Positions 45,622 through 57,367 of a stretch of 64,000 bases of DNA are shown here, piece after piece. The DNA comes from Hymenopus coronatus. Lineage: Eukaryota > Arthropoda > Insecta > Mantodea > Hymenopodidae. A model generated the notes under the pieces. It did no database searches, was not told the origin of the DNA, and worked only from the letters and a program-made list of their open reading frames with translations. Location: the NCBI GenBank assembly GCA_030762935.1, contig CM060899.1, positions 18,220,001-18,284,000 on the forward strand. The letters are read 5' to 3'. Positions within the stretch are counted from its first letter, which is position 1. Every line of letters starts with the position of its first letter. Position numbers and translations under genes: made by a program.

Positions 45622-45710
45622 CGAATACTACTATTAATCATACTAATAATAACACTAATACTAATGATATTAATAATAACACTAATACTGCTAATACTAA
45701 TAGTAACAAT
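41540..45710. repeat. 4.2-kb trinucleotide-based array with higher-order structure
   Basis: Built almost wholly of AAT, ACT, AAC and a few GCT/AGT triplets. Zones differ: about 41560-42900 is (AATAATACT)-like; 42950-43980 adds AACAAT and ACTACT; 44040-45170 has the ACACTTACACTACTAATACC block recurring every 54 bp (also 81 and about 105); 45180-45500 repeats a 27-bp CTACTAATAGTAATAATAAC unit; 45560-45620 is pure AAT. The Ile/Leu-rich frames (up to 572 codons) on both strands are artefacts of the period of three. Confidence 0.97.
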
Positions 45711-45715
45711 ATAGG

Positions 45716-46385
45716 CAGCTATTGTTCTGGACGGTATATAGCAGAGAGTGTACGCGCCATTGACTGCGATTATCGGAAGACCAGTGTAAGGGAATCGCGT
45801 TCTGCTCTGTAACACGAGTTTGGATCCGTGCCACCGTCAGTCAGCTCCATGTTACCATGGCTTCCTGTGTTCAACACTGCCATTATCGGAACGACTGGAT
45901 TGACCAGTTGTCGTTCTACCACCAGCAACTCACCCTCAAGGGACAATGCGCTGCCAACACAAACATTACTATAAGTAATGAAGTCCTTAGAAAAGCTCTG
46001 AAGCGTCAAACACAACATAAATATCAGCGCTTTGCTGTTCTTTCACTAATTAAACGAAACAATTTCTTAATGACTTCGAAACAATCAACATACTTGAGGT
46101 TCTTGTGGATGCCTTTTAGGATCCCTATGACAAAGGTTGCCAAATTGCTGCATTCTTAGTATTTTACCAGTTATAAATTGGAATGTACAATTTTTACTTT
46201 CTCTATGGGGAAGACTAGCTTAAAATGACATACAAGGGTAAAATGACATTGGTATTTCTGACAAAACTGCACGTTCAATTGTTTTAAATTAACCGCCATT
46301 ACATCAGTCATTTTGGTATTAATGTTGGGGGAAAATGGCGGATTTGTAATGCGTGGCGTTTTTCTGTTGTAAGCTAACATTTGTA
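45716..46385. other. Unique DNA with one unassigned open frame
   Basis: GC is higher than elsewhere. A 100-codon frame at 45857-46159 (+) begins in a fair Kozak context (TTACCATGG) but shows no domain, and an antisense frame (45770-46018) overlaps. A 15-bp TCH hairpin trace (TTTTACTTTCTCTATGG) occurs near 46192. Confidence 0.35.
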
Positions 46386-46390
46386 TTTTT

Positions 46391-47242
46391 ATTTTCTCTA
46401 CACGTACTATATACATAGTGTGTAGAGAAGGTATTGCACTCCACCCAAAATTAGATACCGAAATTTCACCGGAAATATATGTTTTAAGGTCCCCTGGATC
46501 TAAAAAGAGCATTTTCAGAAAAAGGTCCGTGTGTGTGTGTGCCTCTGTGTGTGTATGTGTGTGTGTCTGTGGACAGCATAGCTCAAAAACAAAAAGACCG
46601 TTGAATACCAAACTTGGTATTTAAGTTAGGAATTTTCCAAGAAAATCCGCCCATCCCAACTACCCTTTACATGGAACTTTTTTTGAAATTTTAATTTCTT
46701 TTCCTAAAAATGGCTCTAACAATTTGATTAAAATGTCGTATATTAAAGACATTTATCTGACTTAAAATGCATATCTTGAATTTTGTGGGAGTAGCCTCTA
46801 AAGACTACTTTATTCTGGGTGAATTCTAGGGAATTTTGCATAGTTGCTAAACCGTAATAAGTGGACAAAATCTTACCACACAAAAATGTAGCACGTTAAA
46901 ACACACAATTTATGTTATATATATTTGTTCCTTCAGTTGATCGTTTTTTTAGATATTCCTTGTTTTTTAGTTTCAGCTTTGAAGAACTTATACTTTTCTC
47001 ATACAGGAATCTGTCAACCCCTGTCCATAAAAAAGAACTTCAGTCTCATAGCAACCAGCTTTTGACTATCACTGTAACCTATGGTACTGCCTTATTTCAC
47101 TTCTACTTACGTGGAAGCAAGTACTAAGAATATTTCTGCAATTTTTTTTTTCGATTAGCATTAAGTAAATAGAACAATAAACTTTTTAACAGTAATTTGT
47201 TGCAGAGATGTAGAGAAAGTCATGTGAATGGAACACATCAGA
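46391..47242 (-). mobile_element. TCH element, full length
   Basis: Palindrome (CACGTACTATATACATAG) complete. The slot is GTGTGTGCCTCTGTGTGTGT. Ends GGAACACATCAGA. Confidence 0.93.
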
Positions 47243-47322
47243 TTTTTTTACTCATTTTAGCACGTATGAACACTCAAAACATTTAAATGACGACTGGAAA
47301 TACTTATCGTAAGACGGAGTCT

Positions 47323-47604
47323 TTTCGCTGACCGTCGTCCTCCGTGGTGTAATGGTCGCGGGTTCAAACCCGGTGGAGGAAGATGGATGTTTTTGGGGGT
47401 AAAAATACTTAGCGTGGCTTCCTTCGGAAGGGAAATTGGTCCCGTGTCGTAGATTAAGGTACATAAAAGAAGCTCAAGCCTGATAGAGAGGCCTCTGAAC
47501 AAAATTAAGCGGTCTTTTACGCCCAGAATAGAATGGGACGCTGAGAACCACAACAGTTAAAGAACGTCCATAAATAAAACACCATTTTGTTTCATTTCGC
47601 TGAC
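47323..47604 (+). mobile_element. tRNA-derived SINE, family S4, with 10-bp target duplication
   Basis: The element, 47333-47594, is bounded by TTTCGCTGAC at 47323-47332 and 47595-47604. The head TCCTCCGTGGTGTAATGGTC runs straight into a B-box GCGGGTTCAAACCCGG, so the anticodon arm is deleted. The body ends GTCCATAAATAAAA. Confidence 0.9.
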
Positions 47605-48069
47605 TCCGCCGATGTCTTTCACCTGTTTGCTATGTTTCTAAAAGCGTATTCGAGAGGCCACGTTACTTAATGGAAGGAGATGGACTTTAAGCGTAACTTG
47701 CGACAAATGAAATTCTGGGCTGCGCACTGGTGATCCCTGAACTATCTGGTTGGACAATAATCCACCTCTTTCACCGGGTGATACAAAATTACGTTTATAC
47801 TTTCTCTGTGCTACATACTGAAGTTCTCATATCAAGGTAATTCGGGCAATGGTGGACAAAATTAACACACTGCTCAAGTCAACCTGTTATGATGGAGCGT
47901 CGAACGAGAATGAGGGTTGAAGGAGTGGATTGCCCAATCGGTTTTGTCTTTTGATACTCGCGTACTATGTTGTATCAGAATGGCACCAAATAAAATCATA
48001 AGGCCCGAGTCCCCGTCAAACTTTCACGTTTTCATCAAAATCACAACGCCAGGCGTATTTTCATTGTCG
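47605..48069. other. Unique DNA, nothing recognised
   Basis: No family match apart from a possible hairpin-end scrap (ACTTTCTCTGTGC) near 47799. Confidence 0.35.
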
Positions 48070-48796
48070 TTGAATGTACAATGCACATAGAACATAAGGG
48101 TATTTTATCCACCCAAAACAGTCGAAATCGAGATTTCACTGCAAAAAAAAAAAAAAATACATTTTTATGTAACGTTCTATGTGTGTTTGTGTGTGTGTGA
48201 CTGTGGATAGTATAATTCAAAAACGAAATGTTGGTTAAATACCAAACTTGGTATTTAAGACCAGTATCTTCCGAGGATGCGACATGAAAATTTTTGTGAA
48301 AAACCTCCCTCTCAACTGCCGTTTACATTGTATTTTTTTCGATAATTTTGATTTCATAAAAAAATAGCTCTAAGTATATTGATTAAAAATACCATATACT
48401 AATATATTTTTATGACAAACATAATGTGGGTCTTGAATTTTCTGAAAATCGTCTCTGACAATTTTTGTCATATACATTTTTTTGTGGAATTAATCGCTTC
48501 TGAGACATGCGTTTCAGTTTTAAACTTAGTAACTTTTCTCAAACGGGGTCACTCTTCGTTTCATTTCTCTTGTTTTTACTGCTGGCAATACAAAACTAAC
48601 CAAACTTCATTTATTCGCATACCGAGTAGCTTTGAAAATATTTGATTATCGTTTAGCCTATTCCCTTACTTCCCTTTTGCTTACAAAAAGAGGAGTATTA
48701 ATAGGAGTCCTGCTACTCTTTATCTCTATTAGCATGATGTAGATATGAACATTTGTTTATGGAATAGCTAGAGAAAGACATGTGAATGGAACACAG
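48070..48796 (-). mobile_element. TCH element, subfamily II, diverged
   Basis: Hairpin remnant (GTACAATGCACATAG), slot TGTGTGTTTGTGTGTGTG. An internal deletion near 48450 joins GTCTCTGACA to the ATTTTTGTCATATAC block. Ends GGAACACAG. Confidence 0.85.
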
Positions 48797-49600
48797 TTTG
48801 CTTCTTTTACACATATTGGTACATATCTGACCATCAGAAGGATAACATTGTAGCGGGGTTCGTCCTTCGGATGCTGAAAGGTCTCCAATGCAGTGGTTCG
48901 ATCTCCGGCGTCCTCGGCTCAGCGGTTGATGATAACCCACTCCTAGTACTGCCTAGCTAATTATCTTAGGGTGTTTTTGTAGGTCAGGCAACGTTTTAAT
49001 AAACACTGCATTTCTCCTTAATACTTGAATTTCTTTCTTTCTGAAGATACTTTAAACATTAATAGGTGCTAGCTTGCTTCCTTACAATAGATTTACATTA
49101 TTAAATTTTCCACCTTGCGGTGTTAATGTCGTGTTGACGTTGGGTGCTATATGCAGTATTGTCTTTGCCATCATATTTAAGAGCGCAGATTGGAGTCGTT
49201 GACCAGGCTCACTCCACTACCTATGAGTAGACCCACACACCTGGTAAGGTGAATCTACTACCGGAGAGTTTGCCTCGGTGTTGCTCAGCCTGCATGATGA
49301 TGACTCGCTCGGGGTGGTAAAGCAAATGGGGGTAGTTCAATGAGTGGTCTTGTAATGATTATATACTTTTCTTGAATTTGTTCCTTCCTAGGAGAGACGA
49401 GACAAGCACATTTGCCTTACAATAATTCTAACTCATACATCTGTTGCGAATTCTGACACTTCGCTGATTCATGTAGCATAGTAATACGCGTCGCTGACTT
49501 TAGATTTGTTACACGTTACTGTGTCTAACTTTATATAAAGTAATTAAGTTCAGCCCGACGACCGACAGCATAACAGCTACAGATAACTTTCACGAACAGA
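48797..49600. other. Mixed low-copy DNA, possible unclassified SINE
   Basis: A stretch near 49090-49350 (CACCTTGCGGTGTTAATG...CCTCGGTGTTGCTCAGCCTG) has SINE-like composition but no second copy in the window, so it stays unclassified. Confidence 0.3.
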
Positions 49601-50700
49601 TCAGAACAGATTGGCGATCATATATTAGTGAGAACAGAGATTGGCGAATAGATATTGAAGAGAACGGAGACTGGCGAACAGATATTGGCGAGAACAGATA
49701 CTGGCGAACAGATATTTGTGAGAACAGAGACGGGCGAACAGATATTGGTGAAAACAAAGACTGGCGAACAGATATTGGCGAGAACAGAGACTGGCGAACA
49801 GATATTGGTGAGAACAGAAACTGGCGAACAGATATTAGCGAGAACAGAAACTGGCGAACAGATATTGGTGAACAGATATTGGTGAGAACAGAGACTGGCG
49901 AACAGATATTGGCGAGAACAGAGACTGCCGAACAGATATTGGTGAGAACAGAGACTGGCGAACAGATATTAGCGAGAACAGAAACTGGCGAACAGATATT
50001 GGCGAGAACAGAGACTGCCCAACAGATATTGCTGAGAACAGAGACTGGCGAACAGATATTAACGAGACCAGAGACTGAATGGCGATCAGATATTGGCGAG
50101 AACAGAGAATGGCGAACAGATATTAGCGAGAACAGACTGGTGAACAGATACTGGCGAACAGATATTAGCGAGAATGGCGAACAGATATTGGTGAAAACAG
50201 AGACTGGCGAACAGATATTAGCGAGAGCAGAGACTGGCGAACAGATATTGGTAAAAACAAAGACTGGCGAACAGATATTGGTGAGAACAGAGACTAGCGA
50301 ACAGATATTGGTGAGAACAGAGACTGGTGAAGAGATATTGGTGAGAACAGAGACTGACGAACAGATATTGGTGAGAACAGAGACTGGCGAACAGATATTA
50401 ACGAGAACAGAGACTGGCGAACAGATATTGGTAAAAACAAAGACTGGCGAACAGATATTAGCGAGAACAGACTGGTGAACAGATACTGGCGAACAGATAT
50501 TAGCGAGAACAGAGCCTGGCGAACAGATATTGGTAAAAACAAAGACTGGCGAACAGATATTGGTGAGAACAGAGACTGGCGAACATATATTGGTGAGAAC
50601 AGAGACTGGCGAACAGATATTAACGAGAACAGAGACTGGTGAACAGATATTGGTGAGAACAGAGACTGGTGAAGAGATATTGGTAAAAACAAAGACTGGC
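49601..50700. repeat. 30-bp minisatellite, about 36 units
   Basis: Consensus unit GAGAACAGAGACTGGCG + AACAGATATTGGC. Variants are linked: AAAACAAAG with GGTA/GGTG, and GCGAGAACAGA with TTAGC. A few units are partial (GAACAGATACTGGC). The frame is open on both strands because 30 is divisible by 3 (a repeated 10-residue TETGEQILVR-like peptide on +). No domain or signal outside the array supports a gene. Confidence 0.95.
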
Positions 50701-50955
50701 CAGGAGGTGCTCTCTTGGGCTCTTTATATACAACAAATACTGTCATGGCGGCCTCTTTCTGATTGGACAGAAAGGCCGCACGATTGACATAAATGGTTCC
50801 CAACAATCAATTTCCTTCTCCCCGGGTGCACTGCAAACCTCACCTGACAAGCCTTAAACAATGAAGAATTACCGTCTTCTGAATTTTTCTGTTCACCACC
50901 GTTGTAACTCGAGTGTACGTGACTTGACAACAGAGACCCTTCTAACAAAAGCGCT
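50701..50955. other. Spacer with a GC-rich hairpin
   Basis: GCGGCCTCTTTCTG (about 50750) and CAGAAAGGCCGC (about 50770) can pair around a short loop. No gene was recognised. Confidence 0.5.
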
Positions 50956-51467
50956 CCTACCCTTGATAAACAGGTCAGCATATAGTTTTTGTTACAGGCT
51001 GCTCGTTCCATCTAGACGAATGCCCTTTAGCTAAGATACAGTGAGCTAGCCTACCCTTGATAAACAGACCAGCAAATAGTTTATGTTACAGGCTGCTCGT
51101 TCCTTCTAGGCGAATGACCTTTAGCTAAGATACAGTGAGCTAGCCTACCCTTGATAAACAGGCCAGCAAATAGTTTATGTTACAGGCTGCTCGTTCCTTC
51201 TAGACGAACGACCTTTAGCTAAGATACAGTGAGCTAGCCTACCCTTGATAAACAGGCCAGCAAATAGTTTATGTTACAGGCTGCTCGTTCCTTCTAGACG
51301 AACGACCTTTAGCTAAGATACAGTGAGCTAGCCTACCCTTGATAAACAGGCCATCAAATAGTTTATGTTACAGGCTGCTCGTTCCTTCTAGACGAACGAC
51401 CTTTAGCTAAGATACAGTGAGCTAGTCTACCCTTGATAAACAGGCCAGCAAATAGTTTATGTTACAC
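50956..51467. repeat. 94-bp tandem repeat, about 5.4 units
   Basis: Units start CCTACCCTTGATAAACAG at 50956, 51050, 51144, 51238, 51332 and 51426, a constant spacing of 94 bp. Units 3-5 are almost identical; the first is more diverged (TCAGCATATAG, CCATCTAG). The last breaks off after GTTTATGTTACA. Confidence 0.97.
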
Positions 51468-51469
51468 CA

Positions 51470-52145
51470 ACAAATAGTTCTGCTTCCTTATGATTACGTT
51501 TCGAGAACACACGCGTACAGTTGATTACGATATGTTCTGCCTTACGGATTTATGCCATTGTCGGTGTTTTAATGAAATATTAGCTATTAATGGAAATGAT
51601 AGCAATTTGGAAGATGGGGGAGAAATGTTGAGAATAGAAAAAATAAAAGAAACTTAGGTGTAAAGTGTAGTGTAAGCAGTAACCGAGGTTGAGTGTGTGA
51701 CACACATCACTGGAAGTGTGATATTTACCTTGTAGTGACTGTTCTACTGCAGCTCAGAAACATGAGAATAACGTACACAAAATCTGACTCATGTTCCTGT
51801 TTATGTGTAAAGGTGACTCGCACTGAACCTCTCATTTAAAAATATCATACGTCAAGCCCTGGCGGGCGATCTGCAGCATTTTTTATAGTTTTTTATTAAG
51901 CTTTGGGTCGTAGTTTTAAATATCCAATCCGGTATTTAACTTGGTGGTTGAGGGAAACCACGGAATAAACCTCAGCCAGATTGGTTGGCTAATGGAATTT
52001 GAATACTAGATATGCGGATTGAGGGCGACAGACGCAGTTTTATTCGATTAACACTTCTTAAATGGCATAAGTTATTCAATTCTATCATTACTTTTATGTT
52101 TTAACAATATTTATGTCAGGACTAATGATTGAGTATGATTTGAAA
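51470..52145. other. Unique DNA, nothing recognised
   Basis: No repeat or convincing coding frame was recognised. Confidence 0.4.
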
Positions 52146-52150
52146 AAAAA

Positions 52151-52954
52151 TCTGATGTGTTCCATTCGCATGACTTTCTCTATATCACTGCAACAAATTA
52201 TTCTATTTACTTCATCTAATGGAGCAAAAATTAGCAGAAATAGTCTTATTAGTTGCTTCCTTGTTAGTAGATGCGAAATAAGGGGCTACCATAGGTTAAA
52301 GTGATAGTCAAAATCTGGTTGCTCACTGACTTAAGTTCCTTTGTTTGTATGGTCACGAGTTCACAACGTCTGTATGAGAAAAGTAATGTTTTTATAGCTG
52401 AAAAACAGGAATATCTCAAATATAATCAACTGCACGAAAAAAATGTATGTAACATAAATTGTGTTTTTTAGGGTGATCTACATTTGTTGTGTGTTTGTCC
52501 ATCTCTTACGGTTTAGCAGTTATACAAAATTCCGTAAAATTGACCAAGAATAAAGTAGTCTTCAGAGGCTATTCCCATAAAATTCAAAATATACATTTTA
52601 TTTGTCATGTAAATATCTTTAATATACGATATTTTAATCAAAATCGTTAGAGCCATTTTTTAGAAAATCAAAATTTTCGAAAAAAGTTCCATGTAAAGAG
52701 TAGTTTGGGGTGGGGGGATTTTTCTCAAAATCTTCGTGTCGCATCCCTGGAAGTTACTAAACTTAAATACCAAGTTTGGTATTTTATCGACACACGGACA
52801 CACTGAGTCACGGACACGGACCTTTTTCTGAAATATTTTTTTTGAATACATGGGACCCTAAAACACATTTCCGGTGAAATCTCGGTATCGAATTTTTTGG
52901 TGGAGTGCAATACCTTCTCTATACACTATATACATAGCATGTATAGAGAAAGTA
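52151..52954 (+). mobile_element. TCH element, full length
   Basis: Starts TCTGATGTGTTCCATTCGCA. The slot is short (ACACGGACACACTGAG). Palindrome (ACTATATACATAGCATGTAT) complete. Ends AGAAAGTA. Confidence 0.94.
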
Positions 52955-53569
52955 AAAATTTTAAGTGTTCCATTCACACGAATTTCTCTATATCTCTGCA
53001 ACAAATTATTGTTAAAAACTTATGTTTCTATTTACTTCAGGATAATCGATAAAAATACCACAAATAGTCTTATTGCTTGCTTCCTTGTAAGTAGAAGCGA
53101 AATAAGGCAGTTCCATAGGTTAAAGTGATAGTCCTTTGTTTGTATGAAGGAATTTGACAAATATCTGTATTAGAAAAGGATGTTTTTAAGGCTGAAACCA
53201 GTATCAAGGAATATTTAAAAATGATAAACTCCACGAAAAAAATGTATATGACTTAAACTGTTTGCTTTCTCGTGATCTATATCTTTTGTGTTGCAAGTTT
53301 TTGTCCATCTCTTACTGTTTACCAATAATGCAAAAATTCAATAAAAATCATCCAGAACAAAGAGCTCTTTAGAGGATATTCCCAGAAACCTCAAGATATA
53401 CATTTTATTTGGTATGTAAATCTCTTATATACAAGAGATTTTAATCAAAATCGTTAGACACATTTTTGAGAAAATCAAAATTTTCGAAATTTTTTCCATG
53501 TAAGGGGTAGTTTATGGTGGGTGGATTTTCTTGAAAATCTTCGTGTCGCATCCTTGAAAGATACCAAGC

Positions 53570-54285
53570 TTAAGGGACAAGGTAGTCTGAACATACAGAA
53601 ATTTCACTTTAAGTGAGTTGAATTCCCACTGCTCCTAAAGTATTCAATTGTTTTCCCAGAAATTTGTATAAATCACTACAATTATTTCAAGTAGTTGTTT
53701 GCATTAATAGCTTATGTAGTTTAATCTATAAAAATCATTTCATTCAGAAGAACAGCAATAAAACTTAGTCTTAAAACATGTGAATTCATATACCTTTTTC
53801 TCTGATACTGCTTGCAATATATAACAATACTTTTGTATACTTGTTCTTAGTATAATCAGCTATCTTCTGAACCTTAATTATTTATCTATGTTAACATTTC
53901 AGCAGAAATAAAAAAATAAATATATCTGCAAATTTAAAAAAGTAAAAATGTGGAAAAGTTGCCATGTTTTTACTTTCTCAATATGATCAATATATACTAT
54001 AACATCACGAATTTGGCTCAGAGAGTTCAACAATGTGTTGTATACGTGCTGAAAGTTTCAGCTTTCCAGCTCTCATACTTCTGAGAAAAAGGTATATAAA
54101 TATCTATAAATGCTGTTTTGAGAAAACTGAATTTAAAGATACAAATGTTCTAAAAAGAGGAATTGCGTAACAGCTTTAAAGCAATGCAGACTAACATTAA
54201 ATTATACTTAAACCCTCTTAACCACCATTTTCTGAAACTAGAAATAACAGAGATTTTATTAGTGTCTAAAACCTGGTCCTCTTAA
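53570..54285. mobile_element. 708-bp insertion flanked by TTAA, unclassified
   Basis: The insert 53574-54281 interrupts a TCH copy with TTAA on both sides (53570-53573, 54282-54285). Its ends are weakly inverse: GGGACAAGG at left against AGGACCAGG (inverse of the right end), 7 of 9 matching. TTAA duplication is the piggyBac signature, so a nonautonomous piggyBac-like element is possible. The host context TTAA could also be coincidence. No open frame. Confidence 0.6.
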
Positions 54286-54337
54286 ATAATAAGTTTGATA
54301 TTTAACAGTCTTTTCATTTTTCGGCTATGCGGTCCAC

Positions 54338-54338
54338 A

Positions 54339-54386
<48 letters not shown>
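54338..54386. repeat. (CA)n microsatellite in the TCH slot
   Basis: About 22 CA units with one interruption (CTCAAACACACA) at its end. Confidence 0.95.
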
Positions 54387-54387
<1 letters not shown>

Positions 54388-54505
54388 AAACACACACTTG
54401 GAACTTTTTTAGAAATGCATTTTTTTTTTGGATTGAGGGGGACCAAAGCATATATTTCCGGAGAAATCTTGGTATCGAAATTTTGGATGAAATACAATAA
54501 CTTCT

Positions 54506-54745
54506 AGCCCACCTGGGTAGTGTGGTGGTAGCGTGTCTTCTTCATATTCAAAAGGTCGTGAGTTCAAATCTCGCTTATGGTGGGTTTCCCGGATAAGGTT
54601 TTTTCGGGGTTTTCCCTTATCCTGAGAAGACGAATGTCGAGTAACTTTAAGCTCCATGAACCCCAAGATCATTTGAGCTTCATTTCACCAATTTCATTCA
54701 TCGTTCGATATGACCAACCAGGTTAAAGGACGTTAAGCTACCCAA
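54506..54745 (+). mobile_element. tRNA-derived SINE, family S6
   Basis: Head GGGTAGTGTGGTGGTAGCG (A-box) and GAGTTCAAATCTCGC (B-box), with partly pairing ends CCCACCT/GGTGGG. The body is of about 165 bp, with TTTCGGGGTTTTCCCTTATC. It inserted near the hairpin of a TCH copy. The anticodon stem does not form well, so it is not a functional tRNA gene. Confidence 0.7.
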
Positions 54746-54799
54746 AAAAAACATACCTTCTGGATATACAATGCACGTAGATCGTGTAATATTGCTTTT

Positions 54800-54912
54800 A
54801 CTACCTGGGCCAATCCGCTCGCTGAAAATATCTATCCCTGACCGAGAATCGAACCCGGGAACTTCGGGTGAGAAATCAGTCTGCAGACCTCTCGACCACG
54901 GAGGCAGTCTAG
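54800..54912 (-). mobile_element. SINE family S7 head, minus strand
   Basis: Inverse of a tRNA-like head CTGCCTCCGTGGTCGAG with B-box GGGTTCGATTCTC. The same head is at 62109 on the plus strand. Confidence 0.7.
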
Positions 54913-55280
54913 TCTGGTATTATTTTATAAATAATTCTCTTGCTTCCAGTTTGAACATTAATCATCGTGTATTCTTACATTCCAATTTTACCTTCTTTGG
55001 TATTCATAAGGTCGCTTTTACTCTGACGTACAAAAGAAGCACGAGAGTTTCTTTCAACACTTTCCGTAATTTGACATCTCTTCACTCTGAGATGTCAATG
55101 AAAACCGCTTTTCAATATGAAGCGTTACACTTTTCACTTACTGTGTGTGTTTGTGAGCACCTGATACCTAGAGGCAACAAAAATACAATTTTTACATTCT
55201 CCACGACATAACTAGTAGACAGAAAGGTGTTGCATTCCACCCAAAAGTTTCAACGTCAAAACTCAACTGTAATAAAAAAA
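54913..55280. other. Unique DNA, nothing recognised
   Basis: The tail of an open frame from 54771 crosses this region but begins in SINE sequence; no domain. Confidence 0.4.
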
Positions 55281-55282
55281 AA

Positions 55283-56056
55283 TGGATGTGTTCCATTGTA
55301 ATGACTTTCTCTACATCTCTGCAACAAATTACTGTTAAAAATCTTCTTTTTACTTCATGCTAATCGAGAAAAAATTAGCGAAATAAGGGAGTACCATAGG
55401 TTAAAGTGATAGTCAAAATCTTGTTCTTTTGTTTCTATGGACAGGAGTTGACAAATTCCTATATGAGAAAAGTTTTTTAAAGAAATATATTAAAAATGAT
55501 CAACTACACGAAAAAATGTATATGACTTAAATTGTGTGCTTTAGCGTGATCTATATCTTTTGTATTGTAAGTTTTTGTCCATCTCTTAAGGGTTACCAGC
55601 TATGCAAAATTCAATAAAAATCATCCAGAATAAAGAGCACTTTAGAGGATATGCCCATAAAATTCAGGATATACATTTTATTTGAAATGCAAATATCTCA
55701 AATATAAGAGACTTTAATCAAAATCGTTGGAGCCATTTTTGAGAAAATCAAAAATTTTGAAAGTTTTTCCTTGTAAAAGGTAGTTTGAGATGGGTGAATT
55801 TTCTTGAAAATCTTTGTGTCACATCTTTGAAAGATACTGAACTTTTATACTAATTTTGGTACTTAGCTGACTTTTTGTTTTTGAGCTATGCTGTCCATAG
55901 ACACTCACGCACACACGAACCTTTATCCAAAAATGCTTTTTTTTGGATTCAGGTGGACTCATAACATGTATTTCTGGTGGAATCTGGGTATCGAATTTTT
56001 GGATGCATACAATACCTTCTCTATACACAATGTGCATAGTACGTATAGAGAAAGTA
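55283..56056 (+). mobile_element. TCH element, full length
   Basis: Starts TGGATGTGTTCCATTGTAATG. Complete palindrome (ACACAATGTGCATAGTACGT). Ends AGAAAGTA. Confidence 0.92.
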
Positions 56057-56060
56057 AAAT

Positions 56061-56540
56061 TCTGATGTATTCTATTCACATAACTTTCTCTAGCGTTTCC
56101 AGTACAAACTATTCTTACAAAAGATTATTCTGTTATCTACTCCATAAACAGTAACAGAATTGTAAGTAGAAGCATAGATAAGAGAATGCATTATGCTAAA
56201 AGTCAAATATTTTAAAAGCTGTTGTTATATGAAACAATTGAGGTTCGGTTCGCTTTGCATGTTCCCGTTTATCAGATAATTTAAAACGGAAACCAATAAC
56301 AAGAAATATTATAAAACCGGTCAGCTTTACAAGAAACACGCATATGATATAAATTATATATTTTAACGAGAACAAAATTGTTTGTGTAATTAGTTTTTGT
56401 CTTTCTTACGGTTTAACCGTTATACCGTCTAGGATAAAGAGGTCTTCAGAAGCTATTCCCAGAAAATCCAAAATATAAATTTTATTTGTGTAAATAACTT
56501 TAACATGTGGTATTTAAAGTAAAATCGTTGAGCCAGTTTT
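56061..56540 (+). mobile_element. TCH 5' half, subfamily II, abutting the previous copy
   Basis: Starts TCTGATGTATTCTATTCACA, 4 bases after AGAAAGTA. It stops at GAGCCAGTTTT, where an opposite copy begins in the T-run. Confidence 0.85.
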
Positions 56541-57356
56541 GCTTTCTCTAGCCCCGTATGTACAATGTATTCCACCCAAAAGTTCGATGTTGAGATTTCC
56601 ACGGAAATACATGTTTTAGGACCCCTTGAATACAAAAAAAAAAAAAAAAAAAAAAAAAGCAATTTCAGAATGTGTTGGTGTGTGGGTGTGTGTGTGTTTG
56701 TGAATTTAAATACCAAACTTGGTATTTAAATTCACTATCTTCCGAGACTGCGACACGAAGATTTTCAAGAAAATCCCCCCCAGCAAAAACTGCCCTTTAC
56801 ATGGAAAATGTTTCGAAAATGTTGATTTTCTAAAACATGGCTCTTACGATTTTGATTAAAATATTGTATATTACAGATAATTACCTGACAAATAAAATGT
56901 ATATCTCTGAATTTTCTGGGAATAACCTCTTAAGACTATTTATTTCTCGATGAATTTTACGGAATTTTGCATAACTGCTAAACCGTAAGAGATGGACAAA
57001 AGCTTACTACACAAAAATTGTAGAGCACCTTAAAACACACATTTATTTTTTATAAATCTTTTTTATGGAGTTAATCGTATCTGAGAAATTCCTTGTTTTT
57101 GATTTCAGCTTTAAAAACAGTTGTCAACACCTGTCCATACAAACAAAGGAACATCAGTCACATATCAACCAGCTTTTGGCTTTCACTTTAACCTATGATA
57201 CTCCCTTATTTCGCTTCTACGTAATAGGAAGTAAGTAAAAAGACGGTTTCTGTTAAATTTGTTCTCGATTATCATTAAGTAAATAAAAGAATAAGCTTTT
57301 TAACAATAATTTGTTTGAGAGATGCAGAGAAAATCAGATGAATTAAACACATCAAA
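56541..57356 (-). mobile_element. TCH element, hairpin arm lost
   Basis: Starts CTTTCTCTAGCCCCGTATG. It contains an A-run of about 25 (56634-56658) in the place of AAAAAAAGC. Ends AAACACATCAAA. Confidence 0.9.
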
Positions 57357-57367
57357 CTTTTTACGAA

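Larger units (their letters stand above)
52960..54785 (+). mobile_element. TCH element split by a TTAA-flanked insert and a SINE
   Basis: Starts TTAAGTGTTCCATTCACACG, 5 bases after the previous copy. It reads to CCAAGCTTAA (53573), resumes at CTTAAATAATAAG (54281), and carries a CA run at 54338-54386. It is broken again by SINE 54506-54745 and ends in hairpin traces near 54785. Confidence 0.85.

Noticed and set aside
49601..51467. CRISPR-like array
   Set aside because: Units are directly adjacent with no unique spacers, and the context is eukaryotic; these are a minisatellite and a 94-bp tandem repeat.
54506..54585. Functional tRNA gene
   Set aside because: A and B boxes are present, but the anticodon arm is poor and it continues into a SINE body; the same applies to heads at 2799, 6295, 24521, 47333 and 62109.
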